Positions 32,043 through 45,799 of a DNA stretch of 64,000 bases are shown one piece after another (within the stretch, counting starts at the first letter, position 1; the number at the start of each line of letters is the position of its first letter). The position numbers were made by a program, and so were the translations under genes. The notes beneath the pieces were generated by a model that was not told where the DNA came from, searched no databases, and was given only the letters and a program-made list of their open reading frames with translations. Origin of the DNA: Urechis unicinctus (lineage: Eukaryota; Annelida; Polychaeta; Xenopneusta; Urechidae); the NCBI GenBank assembly GCA_034190875.2, contig CM067349.1:12235595-12299594 (forward strand). The letters run 5' to 3'.

Positions 32043-33619
32043 TAGCACATTATGATGGCATCTCGCTCTGTTAAATGATTGCATTTGAACTTGATCGACA
32101 TAAAATATCTGCACCATGCGTACGAAATAAATGATATTATTATTATATAATTATATCATTCTACGAATCATTTGAATCTTGGCACTGGCTATTTATGAAA
32201 ATGACATATGATATATAGATAGCAAAGTAGCTGTCAAATCACGGTCTGCAAACGATGATGTTGGAGCCAGTAGGATTACAACTTTATGTAGACTTCTGGC
32301 ACCATAGTAATGCGTGTGTAATTGGATAACGTGCAGTTGTTAGTGAAGTAAACTATATGAACGTCTGGCTGAGGCTGAATTAACAAACTATCCAATCCAT
32401 GAGCAAGTTTATGCTATAATATATGTGCAGGGAGCAATGCATGTATAATAGTGCAAGAGTCGGATTACCTTAACCTCTTGATCGTTGATTTGTGAACGTT
32501 GCATTATTTATATTAAATTTGTAGCTTCTGCGAAATAGGTGTTGTACATAACATATTAAAGCCGAAATTTGATCGGAAATACGGCATAGTACTTCAAAGA
32601 TATTTGATATCAAGTTGAGACCATATGTACCCACAGGCTGCATCGGCATCGTCCACAATAATGAATAGGGTATCATTACGCTTGACACATCTTTAAATTC
32701 ATTGATTTGAAAATAGGTTGACGAATTCACACAATTCGTTTTAGTGTTCGAGTTGCTTTTAGCTGATTGGCTCTCTCCAGGAAGTAGCACTCAAATATGT
32801 GAAACAAAGAAGTAATTGCGTTATCTTCGCAACATTAGGCATTAGCGACGTATGTCAACGCACTGTTAAATTTCACACTATCTTATTCAAAGATAACATA
32901 AATGTAATCTGGTGCTCTGCCAGTCACCACTTGATGCTTTATATGTGCGATTCAGAAACAGCAGACGCGTTACCATTCGTATAAGCAGAAACACCTCCTA
33001 GTTGAGGGCCTTTATGGGCTTCACATTGACATAAACTCATATGTGCTGACATGAGTTGATAGTATGTTGCCTCATATTAACGATCTGAACGAGGATAGAG
33101 GTCCACCAGCGCAATTCGCGTGAAACGAAAACACTTGTCGGCGCAACGCTCGAACTAAAACAGTGTGCGATTTCTAGTCAGTGGCTTTGTGTGATAAGAT
33201 CAAAAAGGTTCACGAGGATACCATCATATATAATTGATTAACACTAACCAACTGCAAGTTGTTATAAAGACGCGTTTTATGTCATGAGAAACCTATGACT
33301 GTTATGTGAAAAACACACCAGGCAATTCACCATATTTTACTCACCAATATAACTGTAAATGTTCCAAGAGTTTGTTGATTATTCAGGCGATTTGAATCAC
33401 ACTAAATAAATATAGTGATATGTGGCCGTGGTGTGTTTTGTTTTATTTGATTTAAACTTGCAGTACTCAATATTTATTGTGTACAATACATAATTTCGTT
33501 AGGAATATTCTCCGGCATAGTCAATAGTATGAATTTCTATTTGCCCATTACATTGTACAGTCTTTTTGTAAGTGCAAACATATCTCAGTGCACTCGATGC
33601 GATTGACTTTATGTAACCA
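32043..33619. other. Noncoding stretch
   Basis: A minus-strand frame of 106 codons (32470-32790) and a 61-codon plus frame (32799-32984) are present without known motifs. No remaining LINE 3' end is recognised. Confidence 0.45.
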
Positions 33620-33772
33620 TTTGAGCCCCAGCGTGGCATATTCATGATTTGAACAGTAGTATAAATGCAATGCAATAAAATTCCCTACGTCCGGCTATCG
33701 TAATTGAGATCGCCTCGGAATGGATAAGCTTCCTATGCGTATAAAATATAGCTTACTTAACTCGTAGCTTCG
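33620..33772 (+). repeat. Repeat family A, copy 3
   Basis: Third direct copy, with the core 'atcgtaattgagat' at 33697-33710, preceded by 'ttgaacagta' and 'gcaataaaa' and followed by 'cttaactcgtagct'. It is 8.46 kb from copy 2. The left-hand third seen in copies 1 and 2 is barely recognisable here. Confidence 0.82.
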
Positions 33773-34590
33773 CCATTGAAGCTTACGTTAGCTGATGTGC
33801 TTCAATGCTTGAATCGTACGAGGTCTTCCGACTATAGCAAGATGTGCATAACGACAATATATATCATTAACATGTCGAACATTTCATCGTAAGTATATCC
33901 AAAGCGGATAATTCATAAATCTAAATGCCACAAACCTCCCTGACAAGTGTCTCACAGCCTGTATTGGAGTAATGGCAAAAGCATGTTGGACTTATTGTAT
34001 TGCATTACCGATGCTAATTGAAATCACAGACTTTGCATGTCAACCTCTTTACTGATTGACGTCGGACGTTCATTCAGAGTGAATAAGAGTCATATTGACA
34101 GCCATGACCGAACTCTAAATAGCTGAAGGAGGAAAAAATGTTGCATTGCACATAATATAAAATGAGGTAAAAATAAGTAATTTCACATGCGATGCTCATA
34201 AACGCTAATGCAGCATATACATATGTTGCATTTTCTGTGGGTGTCGAACGGGTGTGTTATCTGCTAGCATTTTAAGTAGTTTGATGTCGATGCGGCATAC
34301 GGCTAACTGCTTTAGATAATCTGTGATTTATACTGATTTGTGCTGCATGATCTAGTAGAAGTATATTGGTCTCGAGTTTGGACCCAAACCCAAGGCTCGT
34401 AATGTTTGTTTTGTTGTGTTATTTTGTCAAGCTCGGAGTATAGTAATCATAACAGTTGTGCGGAGAACATACACGCCTTAACCAACAATCTTTACCACGG
34501 TTATATAGACGACAAATTGGCTCCTCCCTTGCCGTTTGTGGTACTGGAGTTCTGGGGCGATGGTGTTGCATCACTATCGACCAAGTTCGG
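33773..34590. other. Noncoding stretch
   Basis: Nothing recognised apart from the start of a 105-codon frame (34406-34723) that reads through the CTG tract; it has no known domain. Confidence 0.5.
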
Positions 34591-34627
34591 CTGCTGCTGC
34601 TGGTGCTGCTGCTGGTGTTGCTGGTGC
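34591..34627 (+). repeat. Imperfect (CTG)n tract
   Basis: About twelve CTG/GTG/TTG triplets. It gives a Cys/Trp-rich or Leu-rich run in the overlapping frames, which is why those frames are longer than average. Confidence 0.85.
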
Positions 34628-34680
34628 GTGGTCACAAATGCAAGGTGGACAAGAGAGGGTAGTCATTTCCCCATCGGCAG

Positions 34681-34700
34681 CCATGTTGGGCCTGGCGTAG
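34681..34700 (+). repeat. 20-bp word identical to 45410-45429
   Basis: The words match over all 20 bases and both precede block B copies (36.3 and 45.8 kb). This fits the left edge of the duplicated unit. Confidence 0.75.
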
Positions 34701-34889
34701 TTGGAGAGCCCTGTCAAAGCTAAGCCTGTTTGGGCAGATTATATGCTGTGGTACTCATACCGATACGCTAACCTGCCAGGCTCTAATAGATCCGCTAGTA
34801 CGATTGACTTACTTGCCATAGAAGTCCAATTATTTTTCTCGCCAAGAGCCTCGACGCCCACTGCGTCAATGTCGTTATACCGTATGGCC

Positions 34890-35534
<645 letters not shown>

Positions 35535-35538
<4 letters not shown>

Positions 35539-36027
35539 GTATTATAAAATGGCGTCCAACATTTCTCTAGTGCAATATACATCCTATCGTTAGCATGTTG
35601 TGCCTACGGTACCTTGATGGCTGCGTTGTTCAACGGCTGTCTGCTACTGTGTTGCATTTACAAAACCAAATTATTGTCTCTTTGCTGGTTTCAACTGAAA
35701 GTCACAGTTATAACTATACGATGATAAACAAGTCAGCTGCTGTTATAAAACTGCCATTTTACGCAACATGTTCATTTGTATTAATGGATTCGATAATATG
35801 TTACCCCTTTGCGCTTGATGTGCACTAGCGCATCAGCAGCATTTTTCATGGCATTTTTGTATCTATGAACGCTTTGGCTTAACAGCAAAATCAACAATGA
35901 AACTGCTCAATAATAGATCTATTATATCAATTTGACGCGACTTAGCCATATCTTGATGAAACTGCGTGTTTGATATCCCTAGACTGCACTTATAACTAGG
36001 TTACAGTGTTCGCAGCAGTCAGCTATC
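35535..36027. other. Noncoding stretch
   Basis: A 77-codon plus-strand frame (35595-35828) has no recognised motif; nothing else is seen. Confidence 0.5.
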
Positions 36028-36174
36028 AAGCCGGTAATCAAATAACGGGAATGTCGAGCTGTCAAAGGCGCATTATTTTGCCACGCGAGCATGATGGATG
36101 GTACTTAGCAAACTTATCGCGTTTTGTTGCGAGCGCCTAGCTGCGGGTTACATACATGTATGTGCGCATTGCAT
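36028..36174 (+). repeat. Repeat family C, copy 2 (matches 18695-18844)
   Basis: Direct-orientation homologue of 18695-18844, with 'aatgtcgagctgtca' and 'ggatggtact' conserved. It lies just left of block B copy 1. Confidence 0.8.
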
Positions 36175-36264
36175 GCTTGTACAGCATGACTTCTAGACAG
36201 CGGCGGTTATTGGAATGCTCAAATTACCATATTGCTAGTAGTTTTGTCGGGGTCAAAATACCAC

Positions 36265-38065
36265 GTACAAGCAGCTGCAGTATCGGAGTAACAGTGCTAT
36301 GATAAAATGCTTTCATTGGTCAAAAACAGTAGTTCCCTTATCCACCCCTACCCCTTTGAGTGCACGAATAATTCATGCGTATTTGTCCCTGCCCCATAAC
36401 CCAGGCCGCATCCCCAAAGGCTACTATATAATGCCATATACCAACATTAAGTATAGTAGGCATGAATTTGACAGCACTAACTAGTGAGCAAATATTTTCT
36501 TTAAATGCGCATTGGTTATTTCGCTTGATTTGCACAAAGAAAAACATGGTTCGCCAGGGATTGTTTCGAGATAACAATTTCTTCTAGTCGTTCGGCAGAG
36601 GAATGATCAAGGTTGCGTCTTCCGTTTGCACTGCCAAGACGACATGAAATCCAATAAACATAAATGCAATAGACTCATAAACGTGTCCACCTCATTTACC
36701 ATCAGTCTGCACCTACCCCCATCCAGTGTGTCGCTAAATCTAGACCTCTGGTGTAATATGAATACAACTAGCTTTCGATTGCCTGGATGGTTCAAAGTAT
36801 TTTGATATCCGCTCTCAATTGATTACATACAACTGGATATTGTAAGAGTGTGAAAGATGCGAGCAAATGATTACAAACAGGACCGAGGCAAATAAAATAT
36901 ATGCATATATTCTACAGGCAGAATATAGATGAGATCAAAGCGAATCACATTGTCATTGAAGAGAGGCGTTGGTGCTCAATCCACGACTGCCAGTAAAGTG
37001 TAGTAAACAAAGCAGCAGACCGATCGACCGGAGTAAATCATAGCGAATGGTGCTCGGCGATACGAGAGCGAGCTGAGAACAATGTATACGCATTTATGAA
37101 AACCGAAAATACATCCAAGCGAGATGTGTATTCTTGTGGTGCTTTTACGGAATAGCGTTGGGCTCAGAATGCCATTACGTTGCATAAGGTACGCATATAA
37201 TTATGCATTGGTCGAGAAGTCATCCTCTAAGCAGATGCAATTGGTCCACACAATTATAAATTATATTAATAAAGCTATATTTTGCAATTGCTATAATTGC
37301 AGAGGAATGTGTTTCCTGGCTGCCTGAGCTGATATCGACTATGATTACTTGAGACAAGCGAGCTTCTGCGTGACCTCCACCAAATAATATGGCTCAAAGG
37401 TGGTGAACTGAAGTCGTACCACACGCAAATATGACATAAAGTTAGATTGTAACCCGCACGCCAACAGATTCGATTCAAGCAGAACAAAATTGTTCACTGA
37501 AATTTAATGTACAAAGGTGTTAACCCATTTTTGATGAATGTGGTGAGAGTGTGCTGTTCACAATGTTTGGAGAAGCAAACGCAAGTACAATAGTGTACAG
37601 TCTGTTGGGTCATTGCATTGACATTTCACTCAAATAATGCATTTCCTCGGTCAAAAATTACTACAAACGCCTCAAGCTAATCCCTGCAACAATGCACCCA
37701 TCCTTGATCCATCAACCCATGGTTGTTCTAACGTGCACGGTAATATTACATCTGTGATGATATAATTGCTCAGCATACAGGTGTGAGAACTGGCCAGGTG
37801 CACGTTTTGCTATGCAGCGATTCCATTTACCGACATCTGGCGATCCATCATTGACGTTATTATGTTGTCAAAGTTGGCATGGAAGGCAAACGCTGCACTA
37901 AATGTCCAATACCCAATATGTGTCAGATGAAGTTCTTGCCAAATCTATTGACTATAATACTTCGTGGCAGCTATTCATTCAGAGCATGGATTATCATTCA
38001 TTGATCTCAGATGGCGACGCCTCTACGTTAGGTCAACTATGAGACGATTAGCTGCATCGATTTTG
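36265..38065 (+). repeat. Duplication block B, copy 1
   Basis: About 1.8 kb that is colinear with 45800-47455 (copy 2) and 52758-54862 (copy 3). Anchors are 'atgcgcattggttat' (36505), a 25-bp word identical to copy 2 at 36681-36705, 'cagaatatagatgagatcaaa', 'ttggtccacac', 'tccatttaccgacat' (37822), 'gtggattatcattca' and 'atgag.cgattagctgcat'. Copies 1 and 2 are the closest. No known protein motif is seen, but a minus-strand frame at 37223-37395 is conserved with copy 2. Confidence 0.88.
37223..37395 (-). other. Conserved minus-strand frame in block B copy 1
   Basis: This frame reads GGHAEARLSQVII, then ISSGSQETHSSAIIAIAK and SFINII, and ends at TGA (37220-37222). The homologous frame in copy 2 (46525-46734) is open over the same 50 or so codons with no indel and roughly three quarters identical residues. 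I do not recognise the peptide. It may be a fragment of an old transposon protein or a chance survival. Confidence 0.3.
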
Positions 38066-38699
38066 GTTGTTTGGTTTTGAAACCGATTGAAGTAAAATCT
38101 GCACCTTTGTTGATGTTAGCCAGGTATCAATATTATTCCTACACATCGTCATTGCTACTGGTGTTCATGGTCTACGGTCAGGTGCTGATACAATGGCATG
38201 CTTCACTTATCTCTGCAAACATTTGCCCCTCGCTTTCTGCGTAGTAAATGTCGACACGCATATATGTTATCCACATAAGATCGGCAATATATGTACGCCG
38301 TTATACGCACCGCTTCAAATACTTTACGTTGAACTACTATTCAACCCCCCTGATTTAAGGTCGGTGTTTGACCGTTATCTCATTGCTTGGCGATGATAAC
38401 CCACAGTGAGCGTAAATGAATTCATTTGGATTATGTGCGTTATAGAGCTTGCGGTATTTTGTGCCATTAAGAAGGTATGAACTGTCCTAGAGTTGGTATC
38501 ATATCAAAGGGCTGCAATTAATGTATCTCGCAGTACTATCTGTCCGGAGAAGAGTTTAGTACTCTAGGTGCAGATAAGTTGGCCGATTACATAGCATTAG
38601 GATATCTGAGTTTCATTTGTGTGTCAACATGCGGTGCACTGTAACGTCTAACTAACAAACAATCTGTATATACCATTTCAGGCTTTGGAAATATAACTG
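38066..38699. other. Noncoding stretch with a faint repeat shared with 48.4 and 56.3 kb
   Basis: Words near 38485-38590 ('cctagagttggta', 'tagg.gcagataagt.ggccgattacat') have counterparts at 48397-48415 and 56307-56420 in the same order relative to block B. This extends the colinear duplication beyond B. Confidence 0.5.
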
Positions 38700-39320
38700 T
38701 ATACTGTTCAATATACAGTTCGATTGACCTTATATCCCGCTGTCATGGATATGGTTGTTTCATTTGCATAGAAGGCAACTTGGCAATTGTACTACTATCA
38801 CTTTCAATTATTACGGCTACGTCCATCGTCGGGTAATATAACAATTTGAAAACAATGACACACATATCAGTTTTTAAAGATCATACGTCATCGGCTCGTT
38901 ACAACGTTATAACTGTTCAGCAGGTGTGACCATTAAAATAAATATCTGCACAATTACAAATAATAACCATGTGTGGTTATAGCCGTTTGTTGGTGGTAAG
39001 GTAGTGCACAATCAACAGACAAGAGCATCACACTATTAAGCCATGAAAGGTAGCTGCCTCGATCCTTTCTGCTCAATCAGTCCTCAATGTCCTGTGACCT
39101 TGACCCATTCCAAACAATCTGAAGCAGCTGATAGCTATGAGGTTGCATCTATACATTTCTATAAGCATGAACATCCAAGCTTATATTCAGGAGTGACATC
39201 ATCGGATTAGATATTGCAGTACATTCCATGATCTGCCAGCTGTACATATAAAGAGCTGACAACATTGACATTTTTTTCTGTTGCCAATGATAGTTGGATC
39301 GCTTGCATATAAGGTAGCTG
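38700..39320 (+). repeat. Duplication block E, copy 2
   Basis: Colinear partner of 29271-30045; anchors are given there. It follows block B copy 1 within the duplicated unit. Confidence 0.7.
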
Positions 39321-40084
39321 AGTTATGGCATTACAACTTTTGTTATCTACTTCATTATGTCCATCCATCGTTATGTAAGATGCATAACGGGTTGAATAAC
39401 GCGCACCGATGCAGTTGCATACCATGCGAACAGTACTCTCGCTAACACTAAAGAAAATCATTAGCAGAAATCTAACGGGCAGTTACATCGCTAGTTTGAC
39501 GTTATTACAATTGTTCAAAATTGTCCAACAGTATCCATTTGATTGGCATTACATGTCTACAAAAATAGCACGCTGTAAAGTGTTTTTTCAGTCGTGCGCT
39601 GCTGAAACAGTTTCAACATTTATTATTAGTTTCCATCATAGCCTCATATCTGTACAATATCACATTTCAATTATGATGTTGTAATGTTTATGATGCCACA
39701 TTTAAGAGGACGAGTTTTAACAGATTAATAGGGAGAAACATTGCCGATAAGCACTTGTCCTCGACGTGGCAACTGATCTCATAGTCAAAGTAATAAGAAA
39801 CCTTAAAGAGATTTATTGTCACCTCGAGATTACACGGAGGTTTGATTATAAAACAACTGGAGGATCGACCCTCTTAAGTCGAGTTTGCGTTCGAGCAGAT
39901 GTCAGCCTGATTAATATCAACAGCTTGACGTATGTGATAGATACTCAAATAATGCACCTGGCCTGTTTCCCTACCTTTTGTGAGTTGAGCGCATATATTA
40001 TGCACCCTGGGTAATATCAATCATTGATTATCCGACCTCCTCGCAGTCGAGTTATATTACCATACACGGCGTTGTACAGATAAT
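39321..40084. other. Noncoding stretch
   Basis: Frames of 91 and 82 codons (39409-39684, 39766-40014) show no known motif. Confidence 0.45.
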
Positions 40085-41515
<1,431 letters not shown>

Positions 41516-41655
41516 TTTTTTATATCATCTTCATGTTATTGTGGATGTTAAATGCATTACGACAGCAAGAGGGGATGTGCAACCCTCCTCAGTTTGGTTC
41601 ATTTCATCAGAATCAGGAAGCAGCAATACACTGTCCAATATAAAAGATAAAAGGA

Positions 41656-41724
41656 CGGGAATAAGACAAGTGCTTGTCTTAATATGCATGATCATTACAG
41701 ATAGCGGGAATAAGACAAGTGCTT
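41656..41724 (+). repeat. 20-bp direct repeat, 49 bp apart
   Basis: A 20-base word beginning 'cgggaataagacaag' occurs at 41656-41675 and again at 41705-41724. The first copy is followed by 'gtctt', so 'aagacaagtgcttgtctt' forms a perfect hairpin stem-loop. Confidence 0.85.
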
Positions 41725-43000
41725 TCATGCAATGAGATGTTGATGCGTTCTCTCCATTCTGTTCGGCGTAATCGCCATGTACGAAGCACAGATCATTTGA
41801 TGTAAACGCCTCCTTGTTCGACGTAAATACACACAGTAATAGCGCGAGTCTCATTCCATTACCCTCAAGGATAATTAACTATCTTGACTGGAATTTAGTT
41901 CATAGCAACAATTACACACTAGGCTCCATGATAATATATCATTCTCTCCGGTAGGTACAATGCTTGCAGTATGGACTCTTAGGTGATTACATTACGTTTT
42001 TTGGCATATTTGGATCTCATATATCCGCTTTGTACTGTCCACAGCCTTAATAATACGATGAGCAGTTCCGTTTTTGTTATACTAGCCCGATCTGTCTTTA
42101 GAGTGAGCTTCGTAATGCTTTAATATGGATCGATAATTGGTTTGTACGCGCATTTGTAAGGATTGCAATTAGCTCTTTCAAAAATCAATGAGTGAGTGAG
42201 CATTGAGTCGTATTTATCTGTACATTTGACCGCTCCTTAACCGCTGGCATTAATCACGCATGCTGTGGGATAAATCTTATGATAATCATCAGCTGCAAAA
42301 CATCTAATGAGCCTTCCTTTCCATATACAGACACCTCCAAGCCTCTTAATGGCAGAGCAACTGATGACCTTTCCATTCCATTGTCAGACGACATCAACAA
42401 GGCTCTAAATCAAACCTGAATTAATTGAATGCTGGCGTTGTTCGCAAAGTGGTTGATTTACAATACAGAATCACATATTAATACTGCCAAGCTATGATGG
42501 ATGGAGCATTTTAATTTTTATTACCATGACGAATGTCGAATCAAGTGTAATCTATTTTTCTACGGTAATTTTACTACCGTTTAACAACTATTGCATTCCT
42601 ACAACTGGAGCCAGCTGTTGAATAGGAGATAGGCGCAAACAACCGAGGCTTGATCCAAAATACAGTTCAGTACCAAATTCAGTTGAGCAGATGGCACGGC
42701 AGCTCCATGAAGTGTCGAAGTATACGATTCACGGCAGATGAATTGGTGATGTGGATCGCATGCTTGATAACCACGTCGTAGGTATCCATCTTCTGTCGCA
42801 TCAATAGCAGGTCACCGTTATATATTCAAACTAGTCTAAGTGGGTTAATTTACCACTTTACAGTAGGCGGAGCGAAAGGTGCGAAGCATGCCTTGGAACA
42901 GGTAACATTTGATAAAGGCACGTGTAAATACTCTTAATGGAAGCTCGGTTTTTTTAATAAATAAATCCATAGGTGTTGTTTAATAAACAATCGCGGAAGA
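41725..43000. other. Noncoding stretch
   Basis: The minus-strand 107-codon frame (41531-41854) has no known motif. A loose ~60-bp tandem pair may exist at 42310-42410. Nothing else is seen. Confidence 0.45.
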
Positions 43001-43830
43001 TGTTAGAATTTTATAGGGCAGGAAGTGGTGTTGTCTGGATAGTAAGCGCTCTCTTAGGTATGAACTAATAAAAACAATGAGTAAGGGCTCCGTATTATTG
43101 GTAAAAATATTTTCAATCCCAGAAAGTCGTTCACTATTCGGCAAATGGTGGGCATACGGGATACAGCTGAAATATAAGAGCGATGCAAAGGTATACGCTG
43201 TTCATTAGTCACTACATGTTGGGCTGTTTAAAATGGGTGTTGTGCCAGTCAGTATGCATAAAACAGAACAGAAGCCCTATGATATAGCTGTTAACAAAGC
43301 AATAACCTGAGTTTTTGGGGTAATAAAATATACAAGATCAATACGTTTGTTGCAGTAGCATAGCAGCATGTCGTAAATAATGTAGTAAGGTACAGTAGTT
43401 TTTGTGCCCCACACGCGGTATCTCATAAGCTCAATATCTATTCACAATCGCCATAAGCAGCGGCCGAAATTGCAAAGGTGCTAATACAATATGATTTAAC
43501 GGAGGCTTATTGCCGGCGACCACGTTTGTCAAGTGAATGTAAAGCTGGAACTAAGCGGATAGCGAGTCAAAATGTGCTAAGTTGAGAATGGCTGAAAATG
43601 ATTGCTAAATGTCGCTAAATGCATGATGTCAATATCATAAACACAGAGCGATTTGAACTTGTAAATGTATAAAAATCGCATCGATAAACAGCCTCATCTA
43701 ATAAGAGCTTATATCCAAGTTATCATAGCTTATGGCATAAAATATGTCATATCCAACAATACACCACTGCCTCTGTTACCCCATTCGTTAGCTCGCTCGA
43801 TGCGTGTTAACATTGTTTTGCCGTAAAGTG
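43001..43830 (+). repeat. Duplication block H, copy 1 (matches 61760-62580)
   Basis: Strong colinear match with offset about 18.75 kb. Anchors are 'gtgttgtctgg' (43028), 'caatgagtaagggctccg', 'gcatacggga', 'gcgatgcaaaggt', 'ggctgtttaaaatgggt', 'aaaacagaacag', 'tatgatatagc.gttaacaaa.caataacct', 'ttcacaatc' (43441) and 'agcagcggccgaaat'. A further pair of matching words lies at 45079-45094 and 63714-63729 at nearly the same offset. No protein motif is recognised. Confidence 0.92.
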
Positions 43831-44709
43831 ACGCCATGTTTGATCGCAGATTACAATACAGCTCCACAAAGACGATTTAATAGCCACAATGGCCATTGAT
43901 TGGTTCCATACCCGCCACCAACATGTTATTGAGGTAAATCTCGCTTCCGAATAGCCATTGTGAATATGGGTTAAGCCTAGTGGTTACCACAATTATACAA
44001 GATATGTGGATAACAAACAATAATACTCAAACCAAATGACCGTTGACGTTTAGACATAAAATGCGCGGTGCAGTCTTATAACTGTCGCATGCCGCATACT
44101 TAGGCCCCTGAAAGTGCAAATCGTGCGCTTTTAGGCCGTGGAGATGGACATACAGCGGTCACTAGGAAGTACACCTACATCGAACACAGAGAGTGCGACA
44201 TATGCAACAGGTGGATGTCGCTTTATTCGTATATTTCTCTCTCTCACTCTCACACACACGCACACACACACATACACACTGATAATATCTGCCTTCGAAT
44301 TTACAATTCACTGGCTGTTGCCTCACAAAGTGAACCCCATATCTAACACGCTTGCCATCTCGCAGGTATTTCCCTTTCTGCCGATTTGACAATAAAGCAC
44401 TTTTCTCCATCTTTTCCCTTAGATAATTTACCTTCTGCTTATGATAACCTATCTCACATGATTCCTCATCTGTAGCAGACTCCCAAGTAACCTTTGACCA
44501 GCCTCCCATCCGGTCGCTCATCGACTTTATCTAGCATAATAATCTACAATTGTTGCGCTTCTGTAATTGGCGCCAGCAGTTATTTAAGAAGTGTTAATTA
44601 GGGCAGATGGGTAGGGGGATACGATTGTGAACAAAATACCGATTTTAAGCAATTACAAACAAAGAGTGAAATTCAGCTGTGTACTAATCACAAATGAGCA
44701 GTTATGTTA
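43831..44709. other. Noncoding stretch with a TC/AC microsatellite
   Basis: A short (TC)n-(AC)n tract lies at about 44239-44279. It breaks up two overlapping frames (44138-44389 plus, 44162-44521 minus) that show no known domain. An 18-base word at 44553-44570 is identical to 59883-59900. Confidence 0.55.
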
Positions 44710-44765
44710 CTCACGACGATTAACTGTGTATGTTTGGACTAAATATACAGCAAGCACCCATTAAC
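44710..44765 (+). repeat. Short duplicate J, copy 1 (matches 52181-52238)
   Basis: Words 'acg.ttaactgt', 'atgtttggac' and 'agcaagcac/gcc' occur in the same order at 52181-52238. The offset of about 7.47 kb is close to the offset between block B copies 2 and 3. Confidence 0.6.
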
Positions 44766-45799
44766 CTTTAAATCAAACCTGTGTTGAAATATTTTTTAGC
44801 GATTAGTAAGAAGTAACTGTCAGCATCAATAGTGAGAGATATTCCGTAATCACAATACAATCACTGGAAGGTGTCTGTAAATGCTATGAGCAAAGGAACG
44901 GCGTGGTAGAATAATTGTTCACCGTGACATCATTGGGTTTTGCATGCATAGGCTTATCAATGAATAATTTGTGTAGATTATAATGTAAACAGTAATTACA
45001 ACATTTCCTCCGGTTTTCCTTAGTGTACAATGCACATCAGGTCATGGCTTAGTTCCAATTTGTTTCGGTGCGTGGCCTCCGAGAAGCCATTTGTTTTAAA
45101 TAATAGGGCGGGATCCCTCATTAATCATTGCATGATATCCTCCTTGACATTGCTTTACTCTGACCATTACAATCGATAATTATCAATCAAAGTTTTACTA
45201 GTAAGTGAAAGGTGCACCGGGAGGGTTATTATTATTGCAGTCAGAATAATATGATAAATCTCTCAACACACCTGGAAGATCACTGCTAGCTTATTAAATT
45301 TCATATATATATTTCAATAAATTAGGATAAATGCTACCAAGAGCCTAGGAATTTATTATTTTGATAATAGCATATCGCCTCCCTCAGACATTCGTAGATT
45401 AAGTTTATTCCATGTTGGGCCTGGCGTAGCTTCCGCTAGGGTGAACATCCTCCGGTAGGCAGCAGCTCAGGGTAGGTGTGACGTCATTAATATGCGTTTG
45501 CTTACGAGCCCATTTTCACTGTGAACGCAGTGTCGTCATCCACATGAGCCACATCATCCGCAACATCCAAGGTTGTACAAAATCAGTGATGTCAAAATAT
45601 TACGTCACCGGCCGAGGCAGTTAATACTTTGTGTGATTGAGATCGTCGCGCTCACCTGTCGGGCAAGTAGTCGGCTATTGATGGATGCGAAAGTACGACT
45701 GGCTGACTAGCTATGCTATTTAAAAGTCATAACCTCTTGTTCATATATATATAGCACAACAGTTCAACAGTGTAATCACTACCGCAATCGTAGCTGTAA
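44766..45799. other. Noncoding stretch
   Basis: Contains the 20-bp word shared with 34681 (45410-45429) and the H-associated word at 45079-45094. No gene is recognised. Confidence 0.5.

Noticed and set aside
32100..32160. AT-rich palindromic patch near 32133-32160, considered as the LINE 3' tail or a terminator
   Set aside because: No poly-A or simple tail consistent with the LINE family and no transcription unit to terminate.
34406..34723. 105-codon Cys/Trp-rich frame, considered as a small cysteine-rich protein
   Set aside because: The Cys/Trp run is produced by the CTG-type triplet tract; flanking residues show no signal peptide or known fold.
44566..44575. 'tggcgcca' palindrome next to the word shared with 59.9 kb, considered as a retrovirus-like primer-binding site
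   Set aside because: No LTR, polypurine tract or gag/pol motif nearby, and the partner copy at 59.9 kb reads 'tggtgcca' without any LTR context.
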